Assembly: GCA_905233765.1 (NCBI GenBank) | Contig: CAJOCU010000022.1 | Span: 1 to 37,997 of the forward strand | Reading direction: 5' to 3' | Origin: an uncultured Bacteroidaceae bacterium | GTDB taxonomy: Bacteria > Bacteroidota > Bacteroidia > Bacteroidales > Bacteroidaceae | Length of the DNA: 37,997 bases | Shown: positions 31,087-37,997 of the stretch, one piece after another | Layout: each line of letters opens with the position of its first letter | Numbering within the stretch: the stretch's first letter is position 1 | The notes under the pieces: model-generated | Database searches by the model: none | The model's input: only the letters and a program-made list of their open reading frames with translations | What the model was told of the DNA's origin: nothing | Made by a program: the position numbers and the translations under genes

Positions 31087-33945
31087 ATGACAGCACAACA
31101 CTCCCTCTCCCCTCTTCGCAAAGCACTCGCCCAGCAACGCCCTCTTATTCTTGATGGCGCTATGGGCACAATGATTCAGTCCTACGGCCTGAATGAGGCT
31201 GACTATCGCGGCACAGGCGAAGGCTGTGCACAGTCATTTGCGGACTTGCCCGGACAGCAGGCAGGCAACAACGACCTGTTGTGCCTCACACGTCCAGACG
31301 TCATCGCCGATATCCATCGCCGCTATATCGCAGCCGGCGCAGACATTATCACGACCAATACCTTCAACGCCCAATGCATCTCACTCGCCGACTACCACTG
31401 CGAGCACCTCGTGCACGACATCAACCTTGCCGCCGTGCACATCGCTCGCGAAAGTTGCGCGGCTGCTACTGGGGTGGAGCCTTTCGTTGTCGGTTCTGTG
31501 GGTCCCACAAACAAATCGCTGTCGATGAGTCCAGATATCAACGACCCTGCACTGCGCGCCATTACCTTCGACACGCTAGTCGCAGCCTACGTGGAACAGA
31601 TGACAGCCCTGCTTGCAGGCGGCGTTGATGCTTTCCTCATCGAGACGGTCTTCGACACGCTCAATGCCAAGGCTGCCCTCTACGCGGCTGATGAAGCCAT
31701 GAAGGCGGTGGGACGATCAGTCCCAATCATGCTCAGTGCCACCGTCAGCGATCGTGCCGGACGTCTGCTCAGCGGACAAACACTCGAAGCATTCTTCATC
31801 TCGGTCAGTCACGCGCCACTGCTGAGCATCGGTCTCAATTGCTCGTTTGGCGCTGAAGAAATGCAGCCACACCTACGCGAGCTGCGCACAATTATCAACC
31901 GACACAACGCACACGCACGCGAACCTATTTATATTAGCGCCTACCCAAATGCCGGACTCCCTAACCAACTTGGGCAATACGACGAGACGCCCGAACTGAT
32001 GGCCGCCCACGTCCGCCCCTTCCTAGAGGAGGGATTAGTGGACATCCTTGGCGGTTGTTGCGGTACGACAGATGAACATATTAGAGCTATCAAGAACGTT
32101 GGGCTATCACAATGTGAACATTCGCATTGTGATACTCCAACGTTCTTCTCGCTCGCAGGTCTCGAACCTCTCCACCTTACCCCCGAGGTGGCATTCATCA
32201 ATGTGGGCGAGCGATGCAATGTGGCCGGAAGCCGTAAGTTCTTGCGCCTGATCAAGGAGAAAAACTATGAGGAAGCAGTGGAGATTGCCCGCAAGCAGGT
32301 GGAGGACGGAGCACTCGTGCTAGACATTAACCTTGACGACGGGCTGCTGGACACGTACGCCGAGATGTGCCACTTCCTCAACCTCCTCGCAGCCGAACCC
32401 GACATCTGCCGCGTGCCGTTCATGATTGACTCATCGCGTTGGGACGTCATCCGCGCCGCCCTCGGCTGCATTCAGGGCAAGTGCATTGTAAACAGCATCT
32501 CACTGAAAGAAGGTGAAGCGATGTTCCTTGAACACGCCCGCGAGATTCGTCGTATGGGAGCTGCTGTCATCGTGATGGCCTTTGACGAGGAAGGGCAGGC
32601 AACCACCTTCGAACGTCGCATCGCCGTCTGCGAGCGCGCTTACCACCTACTCACCGAGCAAGCCGATTTCCCACCAGAGGATATCATCTTCGACCCCAAC
32701 GTGCTAGCCATCGCTACGGGAATGCCTGAGCACGACCGCTATGCCTTCGACTTCATCCGCGCCACCGAATGGATCAAGCAGCACCTACCGGGTGCCCACG
32801 TCAGCGGCGGCATCAGCAACCTCAGCTTCTCATTCCGTGGCAACAACTACATCCGCGAGGCGATGCACGCCGTGTTCCTCTACCACGCCCGCAAGGCAGG
32901 AATGGATCTCGCGATTCTGAATCCCGCCACCGCCATCACTTACGCTGACATTCCAACCGAACAACTCGAAGTGCTCGAGGATGCAATTCTTGCGAGAAGA
33001 GAAGATGCGTGTGAGCGATTAGTGGAAGACCCACCCCTAGCCCCTCCCGTAAGTGAGGGAGAGGCTGGCGCGCAGCTATCGAGCGATAGCGAGGCTCTCC
33101 CCCTCACGGGGGTGCGTGGAGAGAGTCTGCCGGGGGCCACTGTTAGTGGGTCTTCTGCTACACGTCTCATCTCCGCCCTGCGCCGCGGCGACACTTCCAC
33201 CCTGGAAGCTGACCTGGCAGAGGCGCTCAAGGAATATCCGTCGCCAGTAGCCATCATCGAAGGTCCGCTGATGCAGGGGATGAACCTTGTCGGACAACTC
33301 TTTGGCGAGGGTAAGATGTTCCTGCCGCAGGTGGTGAAGACCGCCCGAACCATGAAGCGCGCCGTGGAGATTCTGCAACCCGCCATCAAGGCCACAACCC
33401 TCCACGACGGAAGCCTTCCGGGTGCGGCTCTTCCCAAAATTCTCGTCGCCACGGTCAAAGGCGATGTCCACGACATCGGGAAGAACATTGTGGCAACGGT
33501 GATGGCCTGCAACGGCTATGAGGTCATTGATCTGGGCGTAATGGTTCCGGCTGAGACGATAGTAGCCAAGGCGCTGGAGCTAAAACCCGACGTGATTGGA
33601 CTCTCCGGTTTGATTACACCGTCGTTAGAAGAGATGGTTCATACCGTGCATCTGCTGGATCAAGCCGGCATACGTGTGCCAGTGATGATTGGCGGCGCCA
33701 CAACCAGCGCGCTGCACACGGCCCTTAAGATAGCACCCGTCTATCACGGCCCAGTGCTCCACGTCTGCGATGCCTCGCAGAATGCCCCCCTCGCCGCACC
33801 GTTCCTCAATCCCGACACGCAAGCCGAAGCACAGGAAGCGTTGGCCAAAGAACAAGCAGCCCTACGCGCACAAGCCGACATTACCAACACCTCCACCCTC
33901 ACCTCTTTCGAAGAGGCTCGCCAACAGAAACCTAAGTACTTCTAG
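31087..33945 (+). CDS. metH: cobalamin-dependent methionine synthase, without activation domain
   Basis: It methylates homocysteine from 5-methyltetrahydrofolate using methylcobalamin. There are 952 residues from the ATG at 31087. Order: homocysteine domain (about 10-335) with [16 protein letters not shown] and the zinc ligands in [12 protein letters not shown] and [11 protein letters not shown]; pterin domain (about 360-620) with [20 protein letters not shown] and [12 protein letters not shown]; cap and B12 domain (about 695-900) with [14 protein letters not shown], in which His795 is the expected cobalt ligand. The chain ends at QQKPKYF, so the roughly 320-residue reactivation domain of E. 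coli MetH is absent. Two palindromic DNA elements lie in the linkers (32092-32147 and 33025-33155). It is 34 bp from smpB. Confidence 0.96.
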   Translation: MTAQHSLSPLRKALAQQRPLILDGAMGTMIQSYGLNEADYRGTGEGCAQSFADLPGQQAGNNDLLCLTRPDVIADIHRRYIAAGADIITTNTFNAQCISLADYHCEHLVHDINLAAVHIARESCAAATGVEPFVVGSVGPTNKSLSMSPDINDPALRAITFDTLVAAYVEQMTALLAGGVDAFLIETVFDTLNAKAALYAADEAMKAVGRSVPIMLSATVSDRAGRLLSGQTLEAFFISVSHAPLLSIGLNCSFGAEEMQPHLRELRTIINRHNAHAREPIYISAYPNAGLPNQLGQYDETPELMAAHVRPFLEEGLVDILGGCCGTTDEHIRAIKNVGLSQCEHSHCDTPTFFSLAGLEPLHLTPEVAFINVGERCNVAGSRKFLRLIKEKNYEEAVEIARKQVEDGALVLDINLDDGLLDTYAEMCHFLNLLAAEPDICRVPFMIDSSRWDVIRAALGCIQGKCIVNSISLKEGEAMFLEHAREIRRMGAAVIVMAFDEEGQATTFERRIAVCERAYHLLTEQADFPPEDIIFDPNVLAIATGMPEHDRYAFDFIRATEWIKQHLPGAHVSGGISNLSFSFRGNNYIREAMHAVFLYHARKAGMDLAILNPATAITYADIPTEQLEVLEDAILARREDACERLVEDPPLAPPVSEGEAGAQLSSDSEALPLTGVRGESLPGATVSGSSATRLISALRRGDTSTLEADLAEALKEYPSPVAIIEGPLMQGMNLVGQLFGEGKMFLPQVVKTARTMKRAVEILQPAIKATTLHDGSLPGAALPKILVATVKGDVHDIGKNIVATVMACNGYEVIDLGVMVPAETIVAKALELKPDVIGLSGLITPSLEEMVHTVHLLDQAGIRVPVMIGGATTSALHTALKIAPVYHGPVLHVCDASQNAPLAAPFLNPDTQAEAQEALAKEQAALRAQADITNTSTLTSFEEARQQKPKYF
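32092..32147. repeat. long inverted repeat inside metH, first linker
   Basis: AAGAACGTTGG...ATCACAATG and CATTGTGAT...CCAACGTTCTT form 23-base arms, 21 of which can pair (one as G-T), around a 10-base loop. It encodes [17 protein letters not shown], between the homocysteine and pterin domains, where family members vary in length. Confidence 0.8.
33025..33155. repeat. GC-rich palindromic insertion inside metH, second linker
   Basis: Bounded by GAAGACCCA (33025-33033) and its exact complement TGGGTCTTC (33147-33155). The interior has CCCTCCCGTAAGTGAGGGAG, AGCTATCGAGCGATAGC and CCCCCTCACGGGGG stems. It encodes residues about 647-690, a Pro/Gly/Ser stretch between the pterin and cap domains that is unlike the family. 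The ends match those of the elements before galK and araA. Confidence 0.75.
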
Positions 33946-33948
33946 AGA

Positions 33949-34479
33949 ATGTTACCTAAGATTACCGAATCCCAACTGAAATCCGCTGCCGCTGAAGGCA
34001 TGGATGCCTTCTTCGCACTCATCACCGACACTTTGTTCAATGCCATTGGCGGTGAACTGACAGCCGATACAATGCAACAACTCAACAGCGAGCAAATCAC
34101 GCTCTTGGGCTATCGCCTGCTACGCGACGAAGTGATGGATGGCGGTTTCATCCAGTTGATTCACAACGGGCTCGGCCCCTTCATCTTCATGAATCCCTTC
34201 GCCAAAGCCATCCGTCTGTGGGGCGAGGACATTGAGACGGAAGGCACAAGCGTGCTACACGATTTCTCGAAGCTTATCTACAAAGGACGTAAGCTTTTTG
34301 AACAATATGGCGAAGAACTCACACGCTCCTACACCGACGACGAATTCATGGCGTTGTTCGAGCAATACCCTGCATTCGATGATTTAGACGATGCCTTCAT
34401 CGAAGCAGAAGAGGACATCACCACGCTCATCGCATACTACATCGACAAGCACCTCGGTAACTTCGCTGAGATTGTTTAG
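33949..34479 (+). CDS. DMP19-like (DUF4375) protein
   Basis: A 176-residue soluble acidic protein starting 3 bp after the metH stop. The LLGYRLLRDEVMDGGFIQLI and HNGLGPFIFMNPF segment and the C-terminal LFEQYPAFDDLDDAFIEAEE are characteristic of the DMP19/DUF4375 family; DMP19 of Neisseria is a DNA mimic, but most members have no known role. It is probably co-transcribed with metH. Its last four bases overlap the end of the convergent dehydratase gene. Confidence 0.8.
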   Translation: MLPKITESQLKSAAAEGMDAFFALITDTLFNAIGGELTADTMQQLNSEQITLLGYRLLRDEVMDGGFIQLIHNGLGPFIFMNPFAKAIRLWGEDIETEGTSVLHDFSKLIYKGRKLFEQYGEELTRSYTDDEFMALFEQYPAFDDLDDAFIEAEEDITTLIAYYIDKHLGNFAEIV

Positions 34480-36401
34480 TTGTTCGCCTTATCCAGCACT
34501 TCATACACTGAATGCAGGCTCTTGTATTCAGGAACGATGACCTTCATTTGTCGCACAGTGGCCATATTGTCATACTCCCTGCTGATGCGAACCAGTTCAT
34601 CAACGTCCTTGCGAACCTCGGCATAGTCATACTCACGCACCTGTGCAATTTTAATCTTCTTATTGAAGGTCGGGAGCGTAATCTCTGCATCGTTCAGGAC
34701 TTCCTCGTATAACTTCTCACCATCGCGCAAACCGGTGAACTGAATATCCACATTCGTAGCACCGCTCAAACGAATCATGCGACGTGCCAGCTCGGCGATC
34801 TTCACAGGCTGACCCATGTCGAAGACATAGATCTCACCGCCCTTTCCCATCGTGCTGGCTTCCAGCACCAGCTTACAAGCCTCGGGGATGAGCATGAAGT
34901 AGCGGATGATATCGGGATGTGTAACTGTTACGGGACCACCTTTCTTGATCTGCTCACGGAAGAGTGGAATGACCGAACCGTTGGAACCCAAGACATTGCC
35001 AAAGCGCGTTGTCACGAACTGCGTAACGCCCTTGACCGTTCCATTCACGATAGAAGCATTCAGCGACTGACAGTAAATCTCACAGATACGTTTGGAACAA
35101 CCCATTACATTCGTGGGGTTCACAGCCTTATCCGTAGAAACCATGACGAACTTCTTCGCGCCGTATTTCACAGAGAGGTCTGCAATCACACGTGTTCCAA
35201 GAATATTATTGAGCACAGCCTCGCTGGGATTGTCCTCCATCATCGGCACATGCTTGTAGGCAGCGGCGTGCATCACATAGTCGGGTTGATAGGTCTTGAA
35301 GATGTTCTCCATTCGTTCTGCATTCGTAATGCTGGTAACGATGGTAACCGCCTCCACTTCGGGGAACTCGCGCTTCAGCATCAGCCGGATGTCGTGCTGT
35401 GGTGTCTCGGCAGAGTCAACCAAAATCATACGTTCGGGACCTATCTTGGCAATCTGACGAACCATCTCGGAACCAATGCTACCGGCGGAACCCGTGATGA
35501 GAATCTTGCGTTCGCTGAGAAGACGTGCTACAGCATCCATATCCACCTCAATCTCGTTGCGCGGCAACAAGTCCTCAATATCCACCTCTTTCAGTTGAGA
35601 CACATTGATATCGCTTTGTCCATCCCACCTCTGGGCGGTGTCATACATATAAACACTGATGCCAGCATCCAATAACTGGTTCACCATCTCCTGATTGCGG
35701 ATGAAATCATCACGTTTGAGAGGTGACACAAGCAGTACTTTCACGCCCTTTTCTCTCATGCGTTGCAGCAGATGTTCATCGTTACGATAAACTTCTACGC
35801 CCTGCAAAATATGTCCAACCATATCTCCCTCGTCACACACGAAACCTTTGAGTGTGAATCGAGTAGGTGTTCCCAAATGAATAGTCTTCGCCAAGGCGAT
35901 GCCGCCTTCCTTGACACCATAGATGAAAGCACGACGCAGGTTCTTGTTTTCCATCACCTTCTCGAACATGAACTTCATCATCACACGAGCGCTTACCATA
36001 ATGGTTGTCGCCATCAAGAAAATGAAGATAAGCTCTTTGGATGATATGGGAACGAATACCTTGTCAAAAGCAAGAAAATGACGGGCCACAAGAATACAGA
36101 TGATTCCTATGAAGTTAGCCATGCCGATGCGATACACATCCGCAAAAGAAGAATAGCGAAGCACACCGGAATAGGTCCGCATCACCCTAAAGCCCATCAG
36201 GAAGAACAGCAAATAGACAACGAGGGTGCAGAAAATCTTAAAGAAATGTGTCAACGTCGCATAGACTCCATGATCCAAAGCGATGCACACAATGCCCGAG
36301 AACAATACGACGAAGCAATCAAAAAGCAGCACACACCAATAGGGCAATGCCCGGCGGGAGAAATACCAACCCGCTATAGTTCTGAAAAGATTCATCATCA
36401 T
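34476..36401 (-). CDS. membrane nucleotide-sugar dehydratase, CapD/FlaA1/WbpM type
   Basis: A 641-residue enzyme with four N-terminal membrane segments (about 15-35, 45-70, 85-110, 115-140), a linker nucleotide-binding-like domain (150-290) and a C-terminal extended SDR domain. Seen are the Rossmann motif ILITGSAGSIGSEMVRQI (near 300), HAAAYKHVPMMEDNPSEAV, and MVSTDKAVNPTNVMGCSKR, where Met stands in place of the usual catalytic Tyr, as known in the large WbpM/PglF group. These enzymes are 4,6-dehydratases of UDP-GlcNAc-like sugars that start capsule, O-antigen or glycan synthesis. It stands alone here, facing DMP19. Confidence 0.92.
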   Translation of the reverse strand: MMMNLFRTIAGWYFSRRALPYWCVLLFDCFVVLFSGIVCIALDHGVYATLTHFFKIFCTLVVYLLFFLMGFRVMRTYSGVLRYSSFADVYRIGMANFIGIICILVARHFLAFDKVFVPISSKELIFIFLMATTIMVSARVMMKFMFEKVMENKNLRRAFIYGVKEGGIALAKTIHLGTPTRFTLKGFVCDEGDMVGHILQGVEVYRNDEHLLQRMREKGVKVLLVSPLKRDDFIRNQEMVNQLLDAGISVYMYDTAQRWDGQSDINVSQLKEVDIEDLLPRNEIEVDMDAVARLLSERKILITGSAGSIGSEMVRQIAKIGPERMILVDSAETPQHDIRLMLKREFPEVEAVTIVTSITNAERMENIFKTYQPDYVMHAAAYKHVPMMEDNPSEAVLNNILGTRVIADLSVKYGAKKFVMVSTDKAVNPTNVMGCSKRICEIYCQSLNASIVNGTVKGVTQFVTTRFGNVLGSNGSVIPLFREQIKKGGPVTVTHPDIIRYFMLIPEACKLVLEASTMGKGGEIYVFDMGQPVKIAELARRMIRLSGATNVDIQFTGLRDGEKLYEEVLNDAEITLPTFNKKIKIAQVREYDYAEVRKDVDELVRISREYDNMATVRQMKVIVPEYKSLHSVYEVLDKANN

Positions 36402-36418
36402 CTACGTTTTTTCAGCGG

Positions 36419-36426
36419 CAAAGATA
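36419..36426 (-). promoter_or_regulatory. -7 element of the dehydratase gene
   Basis: TATCTTTG on the minus strand, 18 bp upstream of the ATG at 36401, implying a very short leader of about 10 bases. Confidence 0.55.
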
Positions 36427-36519
36427 AGTATAATTATTGAAAGAAATTCTTTTTTTACAGGAAATCTTACTAAAAGTAAAAAATAGCTAACAATATATAC
36501 GTTTCTCAATCATTATGAT

Positions 36520-36527
36520 TACCTTTG
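36520..36527 (+). promoter_or_regulatory. -7 element directly before the nucleotidyltransferase gene
   Basis: TACCTTTG ends only four bases before the ATG at 36532, so transcription would start at or next to the start codon. The -33 element is poor (GTTTC near 36501). Confidence 0.5.
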
Positions 36528-36531
36528 CCAC

Positions 36532-37263
36532 ATGAAACAAGCGATGCTCCTGGCCGCAGGACTCGGCACACGTCTGCGGCCCTTAACCGACACCATGCCA
36601 AAGGCTCTCGTGCCAGTGGCAGGTAAGCCCCTACTCTACCATGTCATCCAGCGTCTGAAGACAGCTGGTTTTGAACGCGTTGTAGTCAACGTTCACCATT
36701 TTGGGGAACAGATTATCGACTATCTCGCAGCCAATGGTAACTTCGGCATTGACATCCGTGTGAGCGACGAACGCGGACTACTCCTGGACACCGGTGGTGG
36801 CATCCGCAAGGCAGCTCCGCTCTTCGAGACCGACAGTCCCGTCTTCATCCATAACGTTGACATTCTCTCCGACCTCCGGATCGAGGAGCTCTACGCCGCC
36901 TTCGAACGAGCTGGCGATATTGAAGCAGCCCTTGTGGTATCGAAACGCCATTCACCGCGTCAGCTACAGTTTGCTCCTGAGACACATCGCCTGATTGGAT
37001 GGCAGAACACACAGACGGGCGATCAGCGTGGCGAGCTGGGCCTTCCTCTCGCCTTTGCAGGGATCCATCTGATATCACCGCAGCTCTTCCCGTTGATGGA
37101 GTCCTACCCTGACAAGTTCTCCATCATCACCTATTATCTGGACATCTGCGGCAGCCATCATCTCGTAGGCTACGAGCAGTCAGACTTCCAGTTCATGGAT
37201 GCTGGCAAAATTGATACGCTCGCGACTGCAGCCGACTTCCTCGCTCGCATCACCGACCGTTGA
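36532..37263 (+). CDS. sugar-phosphate nucleotidyltransferase, MurU-like
   Basis: A 243-residue cytosolic enzyme of the NTP-transferase family. It has the nucleotide-binding start MLLAAGLGTRLRPLTDTMPK with the conserved ALVPVAGKPLLYHVI, the VNVHHFGEQIIDYL segment, LDTGGGIRKAAPLF, and the metal-binding PVFIHNVDILSDL. Its short length without C-terminal beta-helix resembles MurU (N-acetylmuramate-1-phosphate uridylyltransferase of peptidoglycan recycling) and mannose-1-phosphate guanylyltransferases. No AmgK-like kinase is next to it in the window. The ATG at 36532 is required to include the nucleotide-binding loop. Confidence 0.85.
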   Translation: MKQAMLLAAGLGTRLRPLTDTMPKALVPVAGKPLLYHVIQRLKTAGFERVVVNVHHFGEQIIDYLAANGNFGIDIRVSDERGLLLDTGGGIRKAAPLFETDSPVFIHNVDILSDLRIEELYAAFERAGDIEAALVVSKRHSPRQLQFAPETHRLIGWQNTQTGDQRGELGLPLAFAGIHLISPQLFPLMESYPDKFSIITYYLDICGSHHLVGYEQSDFQFMDAGKIDTLATAADFLARITDR

Positions 37264-37297
37264 ACGAGCATTAGCATGGCAGCCCTTTAATACAACA

Positions 37298-37334
37298 AAG
37301 GAGGCGTGACCTTGTCGTCACGCCTCCTTCTTTT
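37298..37334. terminator. bidirectional terminator
   Basis: A 13-bp perfect stem (AAGGAGGCGTGAC at 37298-37310 with its complement at 37317-37329) followed by CTTTTT. It ends the nucleotidyltransferase transcript and possibly the convergent ribosomal cluster. Confidence 0.9.
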
Positions 37335-37411
37335 TCGCATCATCCCATTGAAGGGATGTGATATTGAAAGTTGCTACTTGCTGTGAAGATTAGTCTTGAA
37401 AGAATGCCTTT

Positions 37412-37567
37412 TTAGTTTTTGAAGAAATCCTGGACGGCCTCATTGGGGACCATCTTCTCATCGAAGGAGTAAGAACCTTTTTCGTTCTTCACCATCTTGA
37501 TGACCTTTGTGTAGCTACGGCCATCGGTCTTACCCGTTTGCAGGGTTGCGACTGTCTTTTTTGCCAT
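37412..37567 (-). CDS. DUF4295 small protein
   Basis: A 51-residue basic protein read from the ATG at 37567: MAKKTVATLQTGKTDGRSYT at the start, ending PNEAVQDFFKN, with TAA at 37414-37412. This is the DUF4295 family that accompanies L33 and L28 genes in Bacteroidetes, possibly a ribosome-associated protein. It lies 12 bp after rpmG. In many relatives ftsY follows; here the convergent nucleotidyltransferase follows instead. Confidence 0.9.
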   Translation of the reverse strand: MAKKTVATLQTGKTDGRSYTKVIKMVKNEKGSYSFDEKMVPNEAVQDFFKN

Positions 37568-37579
37568 TGTGCTTCAGTT

Positions 37580-37768
37580 TTATTTGATTTCTTTGTGAAC
37601 CGTCATGCGCTTGAGAATCGGATTGTACTTCTTCAACTCCAGACGCTCGGGGGTATTCTTTCTGTTCTTCGTGGTGATGTAGCGAGAGGTGCCGGGGAGG
37701 CCGCTCTCCTTCATTTCCGTGCATTCGAGAATCACCTGTACTCTATTGCCTTTTGCTTTCTTTGCCAT
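37580..37768 (-). CDS. rpmG: 50S ribosomal protein L33
   Basis: A 62-residue large-subunit protein: [40 protein letters not shown] and [15 protein letters not shown]. Only one Cys remains, so this is the zinc-free form of L33. It lies between rpmB and DUF4295 in the usual Bacteroidetes order. Confidence 0.97.
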   Translation of the reverse strand: MAKKAKGNRVQVILECTEMKESGLPGTSRYITTKNRKNTPERLELKKYNPILKRMTVHKEIK

Positions 37769-37811
37769 GGTTTACTACGTTTTGAATGTTAACGACTGTG
37801 ATGGCCCTTGC

Positions 37812-37997
37812 TTACTGGAGGTATCCCTTTTCAGCAGCACGCTTGATAGCGGCATCGAGACCAATCTTGTTAATCAAGCGCAGACCGGCAGCCGAGATGT
37901 TAAGGCTGATCCAGCAGTCTTCCTCGACCCAGTAGAACTTCTTGGTGAAGAGGTTCACGTCGAAGACACGCTTTGTGCGGCGCTTAGAGTGCGATAC
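37812..37997 (-). CDS. rpmB: 50S ribosomal protein L28, C-terminal part (5' end outside window)
   Basis: Sixty-one residues are visible: [40 protein letters not shown] and a C-terminus AAEKGYLQ. These match L28 from just after its N-terminal zinc-binding region. It is the first gene of the rpmB-rpmG-DUF4295 cluster, 43 bp before rpmG. Confidence 0.97.
   Translation of the reverse strand, partial: VSHSKRRTKRVFDVNLFTKKFYWVEEDCWISLNISAAGLRLINKIGLDAAIKRAAEKGYLQ

Overview
The window looks like chromosomal DNA from a Bacteroidales bacterium, most likely Prevotella or a close relative. Three things support this. Promoters are of the Bacteroidetes type (TTTG about 19 bp before TAnnTTTG), for example ahead of rho, the FISUMP-like gene and the TPR gene. 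Several genes are Bacteroidetes-typical: DUF5686, the DUF4295/rpmG/rpmB cluster, a NUDIX-type AraR, and a Rho with a long disordered N-terminal extension. Surface proteins end in the NIVNGKK-type tail common in Prevotella. I ran no database search, so all family names come from motif recognition.

Layout. Positions 1-2420 are accessory and decayed: the end of an aldo/keto reductase, a collapsed carboxymuconolactone-decarboxylase/cupin gene, a 364-bp array with a strict 22-bp period, the C-terminal remnant of a secreted surface protein, and two small paralogous proteins (MKKIY...DWDIW) in convergent orientation. Positions 2433-5702 encode a 1089-residue multi-domain surface protein on the minus strand. 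Then come an orphan rightward promoter with a possible small RNA, an ABC-F ATPase, and rho (divergent from the ABC-F gene). A minus-strand operon follows (aminotransferase, LolC/E-like permease, nadC, DUF5686 barrel; 15661 to 9987).

Positions 15.8-26.2 kb form a sugar island on the plus strand. A galactose operon (mutarotase, MFS sugar permease, galK) is followed by an arabinose operon (lipoprotein mutarotase, sodium/sugar symporter, NUDIX regulator AraR, araD, an unknown Cys/Trp-rich protein, araA). Ribulokinase (araB) is not in the window. Just after araA lies a 1.4-kb insertion carrying a FISUMP-like secreted protein and a small zinc-finger-like protein, followed by a second copy of the araA 3' end.

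Positions 27.8-37.997 kb are mostly housekeeping: dciA-like and recF (minus), a TPR membrane protein, ribH, smpB, metH and a DMP19 protein (plus), a CapD/FlaA1-type nucleotide-sugar dehydratase (minus), a MurU-like nucleotidyltransferase (plus), and DUF4295-rpmG-rpmB (minus, running off the end).

The most unusual material is structural DNA rather than a protein system. First, the 22-bp in-phase array of sequence-diverse dyads at 572-935. Second, a family of GC-rich palindromic elements sharing AAGACCCA...TGGTCTT: two near-identical copies sit directly on the start codons of galK and araA, and related ones lie in frame inside metH and, more loosely, the ABC-F gene. Third, the duplicated araA end that brackets an insertion. 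No CRISPR array, rRNA, tRNA, integrase or transposase was seen.
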